DNA from: an uncultured Butyricicoccus sp.
Lineage (GTDB): Bacteria; Bacillota; Clostridia; Oscillospirales; Butyricicoccaceae
Assembly (NCBI GenBank): GCA_944384745.1
Contig: CALWUO010000004.1
Coordinates: 48,957-112,956, forward strand
Direction of reading: 5' to 3'
DNA: 64,000 bases
Shown: piece by piece, positions 52,980 to 61,111 of the stretch
Layout: each line of letters opens with the position of its first letter
Position numbering within the stretch: the first letter of the stretch is position 1
Position numbers and translations under genes: made by a program
The notes under the pieces: model-generated
What the model saw: only the letters and a program-made list of their open reading frames with translations
What the model was told of the DNA's origin: nothing
Database searches by the model: none

Positions 52980-54248
52980 ATGCTACTTATTAAAAATGCA
53001 CATATTTTAGACCCTTACACTGGGTTTGATAAGAAAAGCGATATTTTAATAAATGATAATGGAATTATAGAAAATATCGCAGATAATATAAATTATGACT
53101 GTGAAACTCTTGACGCTATGAACCGAACAATTTCAACTGGTTTTGTTGATACTCATGTTCATTTTCGTGACCCTGGACAAACCCAAAAAGAGGACATTCA
53201 CACTGGAATGAATGCCGCTGCGGCTGGTGGATACACTACTGTTGTATGTATGGCTAATACTTTGCCTATTTGTGATAACCTTCAAACACTTAAATATATT
53301 CAGGATAAAATAAATGAGAAAAAAGACAGCATAAATGTTTTACAAGCTTGTGCCATTTCTACAGGTTTTAAAGGTCAGCAAGTGACAGATTTTGGTGCTT
53401 TACTTGATGCTGGTGCGGTTGGTTTTACTGATGATGGTGTACCGCTTAAAAGTGCTGAATTTGTATTTAAAGCTATGCAAATGGCGGTTAAACATGACAC
53501 TATCCTTTCTTTTCATGAAGAAGCTCCAGAGTTTGTGCCATCTGCTGGTGTAAACTATGGCTCTAAAGCCGCTGAAAAATTCGGTGTTGCTGGTGCTATG
53601 CCTATTTCTGAGGAAGTTATGATTGCTCGTGATATCGCTCTTGCTCTTGATACTGGTGCAAAAGTTGTTTTTCAACATGTTTCTTCTGCTCGCTCTGCCG
53701 AATTTATACGCTACGGTAAAAAAATGGGCGGTAAAATATATGCAGAGGTTACACCTCATCATATTTCTTTAACTGAAGATGATGTTTTACAACATGGCAC
53801 ACTTGCTCGTATGAACCCACCTCTTCGCAAAGAACATGATAGACTAGCTCTCATTGATGCTTTAATTGATGGTACTATTGATATGATTGCGACTGACCAT
53901 GCTCCTCATACAACTGATGAGAAAAACAGAGAATTTGCAAAAGCCCCATCTGGTATAACTGGTCTTGAAACTGCTTTTTCAGTTTGCAATACAACTCTTG
54001 TACAAACTGGCAAAATGAGCAAAATAAAGTTACTTGAATGTATGAGTAAAAATCCCGCTGAAATTTATGGACTTAAAAACAAAGAAATCAAAATCGGCAA
54101 TAAAGCTGAACTTGTACTTCTTGACTGGAACAAAGAAAAGATTTACACTAATTATCAGTCGAAGTCCTGTAACACTCCATTTACAGGCAAAAAGCTTATA
54201 GGCTCAGTAGATGCTGTTATTATGGGTGACAAAATTATTTCATTTTAA
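52980..54248 (+). CDS. pyrC: Dihydroorotase
   Basis: Zinc amidohydrolase of pyrimidine synthesis, class I type. From ATG 52980 (MLLIKNAHIL, GGAGG nine bases before) it has 422 residues. Metal motifs DTHVHFRDPGQTQKEDI (His-x-His), EVTPHHISLTEDD, IATDHAPHTTDEK with catalytic Asp, and FQHVSSARSAE are intact, so it is the active enzyme. The 7-codon longer form (52959) would overlap the CDF stop. It lies outside a pyr operon here, next to unrelated genes. Confidence 0.93.
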   Translation: MLLIKNAHILDPYTGFDKKSDILINDNGIIENIADNINYDCETLDAMNRTISTGFVDTHVHFRDPGQTQKEDIHTGMNAAAAGGYTTVVCMANTLPICDNLQTLKYIQDKINEKKDSINVLQACAISTGFKGQQVTDFGALLDAGAVGFTDDGVPLKSAEFVFKAMQMAVKHDTILSFHEEAPEFVPSAGVNYGSKAAEKFGVAGAMPISEEVMIARDIALALDTGAKVVFQHVSSARSAEFIRYGKKMGGKIYAEVTPHHISLTEDDVLQHGTLARMNPPLRKEHDRLALIDALIDGTIDMIATDHAPHTTDEKNREFAKAPSGITGLETAFSVCNTTLVQTGKMSKIKLLECMSKNPAEIYGLKNKEIKIGNKAELVLLDWNKEKIYTNYQSKSCNTPFTGKKLIGSVDAVIMGDKIISF

Positions 54249-54282
54249 AAAGAGGTAAAAAGAAAGGATTGAAGGTGCATTT

Positions 54283-55047
54283 ATGCAAGAAAATCAAAAT
54301 TCAGGGCGTATTGATACCCAAAATTTAGGCAATGTTGAAGTTAAAAATACGGCTTCTGTAAACCCAAGACAACCACAACGTCAGCCATCTAATAACCCAA
54401 ACCGTAAACCTAATAATGGTTCTCGACCTCCTCAACATCGTAAAAAAACTAAAAAGCAAGTCGCTATGCAACGCATGCTTATTGTTTTTGGCATTATCTT
54501 AGCTATTTTTCTTATTATTTTTTCTATGGGTGCTTCATGGGGAAAAGGTCGTGGAACTAAATTAACCAAAGACAATATAACTACTCAGTTAGCTTCTATT
54601 TCTGATATCTCAAAAACCAATTATCATTATACAAATATAACTAAATTTGATGCAGTTGATGACTTTTATGGTTTTGATGCCTCAGATTATTCCAATCTTA
54701 CAATTAGTTATGATGGTGTAATTACTTCATATATTGATGCGTCTAAAATCAAAGTTGAAGTTAGCGGTTCAAAAGTAAATATTACTTTGCCTGAAGCAAG
54801 TATTGAGTCTAATGAAATAACAGAAAACTCTGTCGCTGTTTATAACTCAAATAATGGTTCTTTTGAAAACATAACCTTAACAGACTTTGCAGGTTTTCAA
54901 ACCACTCAACAACCAGTAGCCCAAACAAAAGCTACAACAAATGGTCTGTTATTTGATACCTCTGAAAGGGCTAAAGCTGCAATTAAACCTTTAATAGAAT
55001 CGCTTGCTGGTGCAAGAAAAGATAAATATACAATCACTATTAGCTAA
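54283..55047 (+). CDS. DUF4230 family membrane-anchored protein
   Basis: The 254 residues have a disordered N-terminus rich in Asn, Pro, Gln and basic residues (1-60), one membrane helix (~64-85) and an extracytoplasmic DUF4230 domain: TTQLASISDISKTNYHYTNI, LTISYDGVITSYIDASKIKVEVSGSKVNITLP, then EITENSVAVYNSNNGSFENI. DUF4230 function is unknown. A Gln/Thr-rich linker (about 208-222) precedes the C-terminal helix. Last gene of the operon, before a strong terminator. Confidence 0.8.
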   Translation: MQENQNSGRIDTQNLGNVEVKNTASVNPRQPQRQPSNNPNRKPNNGSRPPQHRKKTKKQVAMQRMLIVFGIILAIFLIIFSMGASWGKGRGTKLTKDNITTQLASISDISKTNYHYTNITKFDAVDDFYGFDASDYSNLTISYDGVITSYIDASKIKVEVSGSKVNITLPEASIESNEITENSVAVYNSNNGSFENITLTDFAGFQTTQQPVAQTKATTNGLLFDTSERAKAAIKPLIESLAGARKDKYTITIS

Positions 55048-55051
55048 AACT

Positions 55052-55084
55052 AAAGCGAGAGGTCTAAAACCTCTCGCTTTTAAA
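55052..55084 (+). terminator. Bidirectional intrinsic terminator (DUF4230 / DUF1846)
   Basis: AAAGCGAGAGGT (55052-55063) pairs exactly with ACCTCTCGCTTT (55069-55080), 5-nt loop, T run on plus (CGCTTTTAAAT); the minus side has TTTAGTTTTAGC. Confidence 0.85.
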
Positions 55085-56569
55085 TTACTTATGATAAAGT
55101 TTCTTTGTTTGGTGTACTGGTGAACAGGTTAAATTCATACCTAGCTTTTTAAATAAAGTTTCGTCTACCTGTGCTAAAATAACAGATGAATGAACTTCAC
55201 AGCTCTTTAGTTTTGATAACTGTTGCATTGCAAGGTCGGCTGCTGGATTGGTAGCCGCTGAAATAGACAATGCAATTAAAACTTCATCTGTATGCAATCT
55301 AGGGTTATGATTGCCTAAACCTTTGATTTTTAGTTGCTGAATTGGCTCAATAATCAGCGGTGGGAGTAAATGCATTTCATCTGGTAAGCCTGCTAATTCC
55401 TTGAGTGCATTTAAAAGTGCGGCTGCTGATGCACCAAGTAGAGAAGATGTCTTTCCAGTGATAATCTTTCCATTTTCAAGCTCAATAGCTGTTGCAGGAT
55501 TTCCTGTTTGCTCTGCAAGTTGTTCTGCGGCTGCAATTACTGGTCTATCATCTGATGAAATCTTCATCTGGTTCATAAGTAGCTCTATTTTCTGAACACA
55601 GCTTTCATCTGCTCTACCCATGCGAACGTCACAACGAGCTTGGTAATATCTGCGGATAATTTCCTGACAAGATGCTTTTTTACAAACATCATCATCAATA
55701 ATACAGTTACCCGCCATATTTACACCCATATCTGTTGGTGAATGATATGGGCTTTCCCCTGCAATCTTTTCAAAAATCGCATTTACTACTGGGAAAATCT
55801 CAACATCTCTATTATAGTTTACTGTTGTAACATTGTATGTTTCCAAATGGAATGGGTCAATCATATTGACATCATTTAAATCCGCTGTTGCTGCTTCATA
55901 TGCAACATTTACAGGGTGCTTTAAAGGTAAATTCCATACTGGGAATGTTTCAAATTTTGCATAGCCTGCACTAACTCCACGCTTGTACTCATGGTAAAGC
56001 TGTGACAAACAAGTAGCCATTTTACCTGAACCAGGGCCAGGGGCAGTTACTACAACAAGTGGTCTTGTGGTTTTTATGTACTCATTTTTGCCATAACCCT
56101 CATCAGAAACAATAAGCGATACATTGCTTGGATATCCTGCGATTGGATAATGCATATATACATCAACACCCAATGCAATAAGGCGTTTTTTAAAAGCATC
56201 AGCAGCTGGCTGACCTGAATACTGTGTAATTGCTACACTTCCCACATATAGACCAATGCCACGGAAAGCATCAATAAGTCTTAATACATCTACATCATAA
56301 GTAATGCCAAGGTCTGAACGGACTTTATTTTTCTCAATATCTCCTGCAGAAATTGCTATTACTATTTCTGCATCATCTTTCAACTGGGTTAGCATACGCA
56401 CTTTGCTGTCTGGAGCAAAACCTGGTAACACTCTTGATGCGTGATAATCGTCAAAAAGCTTACCACCAAACTCTAAATACAGCTTTCCACCAAACTGTGC
56501 AATGCGATTTTTAATATGTTCAGACTGCATTGCAAGATATTTATCATTGTCAAATCCAATTTGTTTCAT
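55085..56569 (-). CDS. DUF1846 (UPF0371) family protein
   Basis: The 494 residues match the DUF1846 family in full length. Seen are GFDNDKYLAMQSEHIKNRI at the start, VVTAPGPGSGKMATCLSQLYHEY (a Gly-rich P-loop-like segment), PVWNLPLKHPVNVAYEAATADL and SPYHSPTDMGVNMAGNCI. The first ~210 residues resemble a Rossmann/NTP-binding domain. Structures exist but no proven role. Single gene, promoter at 56631-56659. Confidence 0.88.
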   Translation of the reverse strand: MKQIGFDNDKYLAMQSEHIKNRIAQFGGKLYLEFGGKLFDDYHASRVLPGFAPDSKVRMLTQLKDDAEIVIAISAGDIEKNKVRSDLGITYDVDVLRLIDAFRGIGLYVGSVAITQYSGQPAADAFKKRLIALGVDVYMHYPIAGYPSNVSLIVSDEGYGKNEYIKTTRPLVVVTAPGPGSGKMATCLSQLYHEYKRGVSAGYAKFETFPVWNLPLKHPVNVAYEAATADLNDVNMIDPFHLETYNVTTVNYNRDVEIFPVVNAIFEKIAGESPYHSPTDMGVNMAGNCIIDDDVCKKASCQEIIRRYYQARCDVRMGRADESCVQKIELLMNQMKISSDDRPVIAAAEQLAEQTGNPATAIELENGKIITGKTSSLLGASAAALLNALKELAGLPDEMHLLPPLIIEPIQQLKIKGLGNHNPRLHTDEVLIALSISAATNPAADLAMQQLSKLKSCEVHSSVILAQVDETLFKKLGMNLTCSPVHQTKKLYHK

Positions 56570-56596
56570 GCGAAAAACTCCCCTCTAGTCAACATA

Positions 56597-56659
56597 AAAA
56601 TTCATATCCTAAAATTAAAATTCATCTTCTATTTTAATAAAAATTTCTTTATTTTACAA
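56597..56659 (-). promoter_or_regulatory. Promoter and direct repeat upstream of the DUF1846 gene
   Basis: Minus strand -35 TTGTAA (56654-56659), 17-bp spacer, -10 TAAAAT (56631-56636). Two exact copies of AAAATTCAT lie at 56597-56605 and 56617-56625, 20 bp apart (two helical turns), just downstream of the -10. Confidence 0.5.
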
Positions 56660-56751
56660 TAACTCATTTAAAATTTTTTTGCTATTTTTTTATTTTTTGC
56701 AAAATGCAACAAAATATATGACTATTTTGATGTTTATAACACTTTGAACAG

Positions 56752-56780
56752 ATGACAAAACATTTAATATTTGATATAAT
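56752..56780 (+). promoter_or_regulatory. Promoter of the TetR-moco operon
   Basis: ATGACA (56752-56757), 17-bp spacer, TATAAT (56775-56780). A short hairpin GCACC-TTTTAT-GGTGC (56806-56821) followed by a T run lies in the leader and might attenuate. Confidence 0.55.
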
Positions 56781-56849
56781 ATTTTTATAAATAGAAACTC
56801 TTACCGCACCTTTTATGGTGCATATATTTTTTTATGAGGTGAAACATAA

Positions 56850-57440
56850 ATGCGTAGAAAAGATATTCCACCTGAAGAATGTACTCAGGAGAGAATTTTA
56901 GATGCAACATTTGATGTTTTGGAGGAGAAAACTCTAAGCGGTGTGCGTATGGCTCTTGTTGCTGAAAAAGCTGGTCTTTTCCAATCTAATATTCATTATT
57001 ACTATAAATCTAAACATGAACTGTTATTAGCTGTGCAAAAAAAGGTTTTACAACACTGTATTGATTTAAGAAAAACCTTAGCTGGTGATAACTCTACATT
57101 AGATGGTCAATTAGAAACTTTCTGGGCTCAGAAAAAAGATTTTATTTTAAATGACCCTCGTTATGATTATGCAGAAATAGAGTTTTGGGCTCAAGCTCGT
57201 ATTGATGATGTTATACGTAGTGAAGTTTGTCGCTCCTTTACCAACTGGCGTATGGAAATTGAACGCATGCTTAGTCAATTTGCTTCCAATCTACCTGAAA
57301 ACCGTCGTAAACTGCTTGCTGCTGTTATGGTTTCCATGATGGAAGGGGCTACACTTCAATATTTAGCTGACCCTGAGGCGTTCTCTCTTGATGAATATTT
57401 TGACTACTGCACAGAACTTGTTAAAAAGGAGATTTTATAA
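56850..57440 (+). CDS. TetR-family transcriptional regulator
   Basis: The 196 residues have the TetR DNA-binding domain near the N-terminus (ILDATFDVLEEKTLSGVRMALVAEKAGLFQSNIHYYYKSKHELLLAV) and a C-terminal helical ligand domain. It is directly followed (0 nt) by the moco genes, so it probably controls them or the process they serve. Ligand unknown. Confidence 0.88.
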   Translation: MRRKDIPPEECTQERILDATFDVLEEKTLSGVRMALVAEKAGLFQSNIHYYYKSKHELLLAVQKKVLQHCIDLRKTLAGDNSTLDGQLETFWAQKKDFILNDPRYDYAEIEFWAQARIDDVIRSEVCRSFTNWRMEIERMLSQFASNLPENRRKLLAAVMVSMMEGATLQYLADPEAFSLDEYFDYCTELVKKEIL

Positions 57441-58469
57441 ATGAAACAGGTGAAAACCGTTTCTGCTGTTGGTCATATACTTTGCCATGACCTAACACAA
57501 ATTATACCTAATGAATATAAGGGTGCAAGATTTCGCAAGGGGCATGTAGTTACCGAGGAAGATATACCAGTTTTACTTTCTATGGGTAAAGAAAATCTAT
57601 ATGTATGGGAGAAAAAAGAAGGTTCTTTACATGAAGATGAAGGTGCAGAAATACTTGTTTCCCTTTGTCAAAATGAACATATGACCAGAAGCGAAACAAA
57701 AGAAGGTAAAATTGAACTTTTTGCCGATTGTGATGGTTTTTTTGAGGTTAACAGACAGGTTCTCAAACAGCTTAATAGTTTAGGTGAAATTATGATTGCG
57801 TCTCGTCATGGCAACACCTATGTTAAAAAAGGTGACAAGTTAGTTGGCACTCGTGTTATGCCGCTTGTTATAGATGAAAAAAAACTTGATGCTGCTAAAA
57901 AAATCGCTGGTGATACACCTATTTTTAAAATTACACCTTTTAAATATAAAAAAGTGGCAATTTTGGTAACTGGCAATGAGGTAAAAAAAGGGCTTATTGA
58001 AGATAAATTTTCTAGTGTAGTTATAGAAAAATTTAAAGAATTTGGTGCTGATGTTTTTGAACCTGTTTTAGTTGGTGATGATAACACCGAAACAACCAAA
58101 CAAATTTTAAAACATATTGAAATGGGTGCTAATATTGTTGTTTGCACTGGTGGTATGAGCGTTGACCCAGATGACAAAACGCCTCTTGCAATAAAAAATA
58201 CTGGTGCTGATATAATAAGTTATGGTTCTCCAGTTCTCCCTGGAGCTATGTTTTTACTTAGCTATTATGGTGATAAGAAAATTCCTGTTTGTGGTCTGCC
58301 TGGCTGTGTAATGTACGCTAAACGCACTGTATTTGATTTAATTTTACCTTATCTTATGGCTGATATACCTGTAAGCCTTGACACGCTTTCAGCTCTTGGT
58401 GAAGGTGGTCTTTGTCTTAACTGTGATATATGTACTTATCCTAATTGTGGTTTTGGAAAGGGGCATTAA
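57441..58469 (+). CDS. MoeA-related molybdopterin-binding protein with C-terminal cysteine motif
   Basis: The 342 residues hold a MoCF/MogA-like binding domain at ~170-310 (VAILVTGNEV, then VVCTGGMSVDPDDKTPLAIK and LPGAMFLLSYYG) preceded by a ~165-residue N-terminal domain distinct from full-length MoeA (~400). The C-terminus has Cys325, Cys328, Cys331 and Cys336 (CLNCDICTYPNCGFGKGH). This short Cys-tailed form is known near molybdoenzyme genes in Clostridia. Likely role: metal insertion or cofactor handling. Confidence 0.8.
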   Translation: MKQVKTVSAVGHILCHDLTQIIPNEYKGARFRKGHVVTEEDIPVLLSMGKENLYVWEKKEGSLHEDEGAEILVSLCQNEHMTRSETKEGKIELFADCDGFFEVNRQVLKQLNSLGEIMIASRHGNTYVKKGDKLVGTRVMPLVIDEKKLDAAKKIAGDTPIFKITPFKYKKVAILVTGNEVKKGLIEDKFSSVVIEKFKEFGADVFEPVLVGDDNTETTKQILKHIEMGANIVVCTGGMSVDPDDKTPLAIKNTGADIISYGSPVLPGAMFLLSYYGDKKIPVCGLPGCVMYAKRTVFDLILPYLMADIPVSLDTLSALGEGGLCLNCDICTYPNCGFGKGH

Positions 58470-58472
58470 ATC

Positions 58473-58955
58473 ATGAGCAAACTAACGCATTTTGATGAAT
58501 TTGGTAATGCTCATATGGTTGATGTAGGCTCGAAACCTTTGACAAACAGGATTGCAATAGCTGAGGGTTATATAAAAGTCAATAATGAAGCTTTTTCCGC
58601 CATTATGAATGGTACTGTTAAAAAAGGTGATGTGCTTGGTGTTGCTCGCATTGCTGGCATTATGGCAGCAAAAAAAACAAGCGATATTATCCCCCTTTGT
58701 CACCCTATTTCACTTACACGCTGTAATATAACCTTTACACCAGACCATAAAACAAAATGTATTCACTGCACTTGTGAAACCGCTTGTAATGGTCAAACTG
58801 GTGTTGAAATGGAAGCTTTACATGCTGTTTCTGCGGCTCTTCTCACAATCTATGATATGTGTAAAGCAATAGACCGAAGTATGCAAATTTGTGATATTCG
58901 TTTAAATACTAAGTCTGGTGGTGCGTCTGGCACTTGGAAACGTATGGAGGATTAA
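58473..58955 (+). CDS. moaC: Cyclic pyranopterin monophosphate synthase
   Basis: Makes cPMP with MoaA in the first step of molybdenum cofactor synthesis. The 160 residues show the hallmark [18 protein letters not shown], the [11 protein letters not shown] segment with catalytic His, and [31 protein letters not shown]. Lacks moaA next door. Three nt after the MoeA-like gene and three nt before the MOSC-MogA fusion. Confidence 0.95.
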   Translation: MSKLTHFDEFGNAHMVDVGSKPLTNRIAIAEGYIKVNNEAFSAIMNGTVKKGDVLGVARIAGIMAAKKTSDIIPLCHPISLTRCNITFTPDHKTKCIHCTCETACNGQTGVEMEALHAVSAALLTIYDMCKAIDRSMQICDIRLNTKSGGASGTWKRMED

Positions 58956-58958
58956 ACA

Positions 58959-59873
58959 ATGCCAACTATTACTGCTGTTTGCATAAGCCCTACTAAAGGT
59001 ACGGAAAAGGTAAATGTAAAGCATGGAACTTTAATAGAAAATTGGGGCTTGAAAGATGATGCTCATGCTGGAAACTGGCATAGACAAGTGAGTTTATTAA
59101 GTGCTGATAAAGTTGATGAATTTAACAAAAAAGGTGCTAATGTTAATGATGGTGCATTTGGTGAAAATCTTCTTGTTGATGGTATAGATTTTGCTAAATT
59201 GCCTGTTGGAACTTGTCTAAGATGTGGTGAAGCAGTGCTTGAAATAACTCAAATCGGAAAAGAATGTCATCATGATTGTGCAATTCGTCAACGTGTAGGC
59301 GACTGTATAATGCCAAAACAAGGCGTTTTTGCAAGAATTTTGCGTGGTGGTGAAATTTCTGTCGGTATGCAAATGCATATAGCATATAAAGTTGCAATTA
59401 TAACTTTAAGTGATAAAGGTTCTATTGGTGAGCGTGAAGACATAAGCGGTAAAAAAATAGCCGAACTGTTGCCACAAAATTATGCACCAGCTATATATAG
59501 ACTTCTTCCAGATGACAAATCTTTACTTGAAAATACACTTATAGATTTATGCGATAATAAACACTGTGATTTAATTTTAACCACTGGTGGAACTGGTTTT
59601 TCACCTAGAGATATTACCCCCGAAGCAACTCTTGCTGTTGCTGATAAAAACGCTTTTGGCATTGCAGAGGCAATCCGTGCAGAAAGCATGAAAATAACTA
59701 AAAGAGCTATGTTAAGCCGTGGTGTCAGTGTTATAAGAGGAAATACACTTATAATAAACCTTGCTGGCAGTCCTAAAGCTGTTGCTGAAAGTATGGCAGT
59801 TTTTATGGATACTATTTCACATGGTTTAAATTTATTGCACAATACTGATGGAGAATGTGCAGTTTCAAACTAA
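58959..59873 (+). CDS. MOSC domain - MogA/MoaB fusion protein
   Basis: The 304 residues fuse an N-terminal MOSC domain (~1-140, with QIGKECHHDCAI and GDCIMPKQGVFARIL) to a C-terminal MogA-type molybdopterin adenylyltransferase domain (~143-304: VAIITLSDKGSIGERED, LILTTGGTGFSPRDITPEATLAVAD, INLAGSPKAVAES). MOSC domains handle sulfur transfer to or from cofactors; MogA adenylylates molybdopterin. The fusion suggests coupling of cofactor adenylylation and sulfuration. Last gene of the TetR-moco operon. Confidence 0.88.
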   Translation: MPTITAVCISPTKGTEKVNVKHGTLIENWGLKDDAHAGNWHRQVSLLSADKVDEFNKKGANVNDGAFGENLLVDGIDFAKLPVGTCLRCGEAVLEITQIGKECHHDCAIRQRVGDCIMPKQGVFARILRGGEISVGMQMHIAYKVAIITLSDKGSIGEREDISGKKIAELLPQNYAPAIYRLLPDDKSLLENTLIDLCDNKHCDLILTTGGTGFSPRDITPEATLAVADKNAFGIAEAIRAESMKITKRAMLSRGVSVIRGNTLIINLAGSPKAVAESMAVFMDTISHGLNLLHNTDGECAVSN

Positions 59874-59880
59874 AAAAATT

Positions 59881-59912
59881 ATCCCAGTCTATTTAAGACT
59901 GGGATTTTTGTA
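59881..59912 (+). terminator. Intrinsic terminator of the moco operon
   Basis: ATCCCAGTCT (59881-59890) pairs exactly with AGACTGGGAT (59896-59905), 5-nt loop, then TTTTG. Confidence 0.85.
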
Positions 59913-59935
59913 TTTCCAATTTAAGTAAATTCAAT

Positions 59936-59964
59936 TTGATTTTCAAATATTAAAGTGATATAAT
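59936..59964 (+). promoter_or_regulatory. Promoter of the FMN oxidoreductase gene
   Basis: TTGATT (59936-59941), 17-bp spacer, TATAAT (59959-59964). Confidence 0.65.
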
Positions 59965-60010
59965 ATTTATATATTTTGAAAATCTAACTATTTTTATGAG
60001 GTGTTTGAAA

Positions 60011-61066
60011 ATGAAACCACTTATTATTGGTGATTTAACAGCTAAACTGCCAATTATTCAAGGCGGTATGGGCATAGGCGTTTCTCTTTCTAAACTTGCA
60101 AGTGCTGTTGCAAATGAAGGCGGTATAGGTGTTATATCTGGTGTGCAAATCGGTTTCCGTGACCCAAATTTTAAAAAAAATCCTATAAAAGCTAATCTAA
60201 AAGCCATAGGTGAAGAAATTGCAAAAGCTCGCAAACTCTCTCCTAATGGTATTATAGGTATGAATTTTATGTCTATTGACCCTCATTACAATGAATATGT
60301 ATCTGAAGCAGTTAAACATGGTATTGATTTAATTATTTCTGGTGCTGGTCTGCCTCTGGCACTCCCAAAACTTGTTAAAAATAGTAAAACTAAAATTATG
60401 CCTATTGTTTCTTCTGTACGTGCTTGTCGCCTAGTTCTTACTAGCTGGCTAAAAAAAGATAATCGTATACCAGATGGAGTGGTTGTAGAAGGTCATAAAG
60501 CTGGCGGTCATTTGGGTTTTAAAATGGAAGATTTAATAAATGGTACTATGCAGACACTTGATGAAGCTCTTACTGATGTTGTAAATTTTGTACACGATTT
60601 TGAGCAAAAGCACAATGTAAAAATCCCTGTTATTGCGGCTGGTGGTATAAATTCACATGAAGATATAGAGCGTGTATTTAAACTAGGTGCTTCTGGTGTT
60701 CAAATTGGCACAGCTTTTGTGGCTACTGAAGAATGTGATGCAAGTGATGCTTTTAAACAAACTTATGTAAACGCAAAACCTGAAGATGTAAGAATTATTT
60801 TAAGCCCTACTGGGTTTCCTGCTCGTGCAGTTAACACCGATTTTGTTAAAAACGCTTATGACACAGATGGAATAAAAGTTGAACATTGCTATGGTTGCAT
60901 GACTGGTATATGCGACCCTAAGACCACACGTTATTGCCTATCTGATGCACTTTTCACCTCTGCTTTAGGCGAAGGCGGACTTGTATTCTGTGGCGAACGT
61001 GTAGGCGAAATAACTGAAATTACAACCGTTCATAAGCTTATACAAAAACTTTGTAATAAAACCTAA
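60011..61066 (+). CDS. FMN-dependent NPD-type oxidoreductase (nitronate monooxygenase / FabK-like)
   Basis: TIM-barrel flavoprotein. From ATG 60011 (MKPLIIGDLTAKLP, GAGGTG eight bases upstream) it has 351 residues. FMN-binding segments: PIIQGGMGIGVSLSKLASAVANEGGIGVIS, VVEGHKAGGHLGF with the catalytic-type His, PVIAAGGINSHEDIERVFKLGASGVQIGTAFVAT. A Cys-rich stretch HCYGCMTGICDPKTTRYC near residues 295-313 is typical of the clostridial subgroup. The reaction is unproven; it could be an enoyl-ACP reductase (FabK) or a 2-nitropropane dioxygenase. Confidence 0.85.
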   Translation: MKPLIIGDLTAKLPIIQGGMGIGVSLSKLASAVANEGGIGVISGVQIGFRDPNFKKNPIKANLKAIGEEIAKARKLSPNGIIGMNFMSIDPHYNEYVSEAVKHGIDLIISGAGLPLALPKLVKNSKTKIMPIVSSVRACRLVLTSWLKKDNRIPDGVVVEGHKAGGHLGFKMEDLINGTMQTLDEALTDVVNFVHDFEQKHNVKIPVIAAGGINSHEDIERVFKLGASGVQIGTAFVATEECDASDAFKQTYVNAKPEDVRIILSPTGFPARAVNTDFVKNAYDTDGIKVEHCYGCMTGICDPKTTRYCLSDALFTSALGEGGLVFCGERVGEITEITTVHKLIQKLCNKT

Positions 61067-61072
61067 AACATA

Positions 61073-61107
61073 TTAAAAAGCCGTCTTTGACTGAACAAGG
61101 ACGGCTT
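61073..61107 (-). terminator. Bidirectional intrinsic terminator (FMN oxidoreductase / secA)
   Basis: AAGCCGTCTTTG (61078-61089) pairs with CAAGGACGGCTT (61096-61107; one G-U pair), 6-nt loop. Minus strand continues with TTTTTAAT, plus strand with ATATTTAT. Confidence 0.8.
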
Positions 61108-61111
61108 ATAT

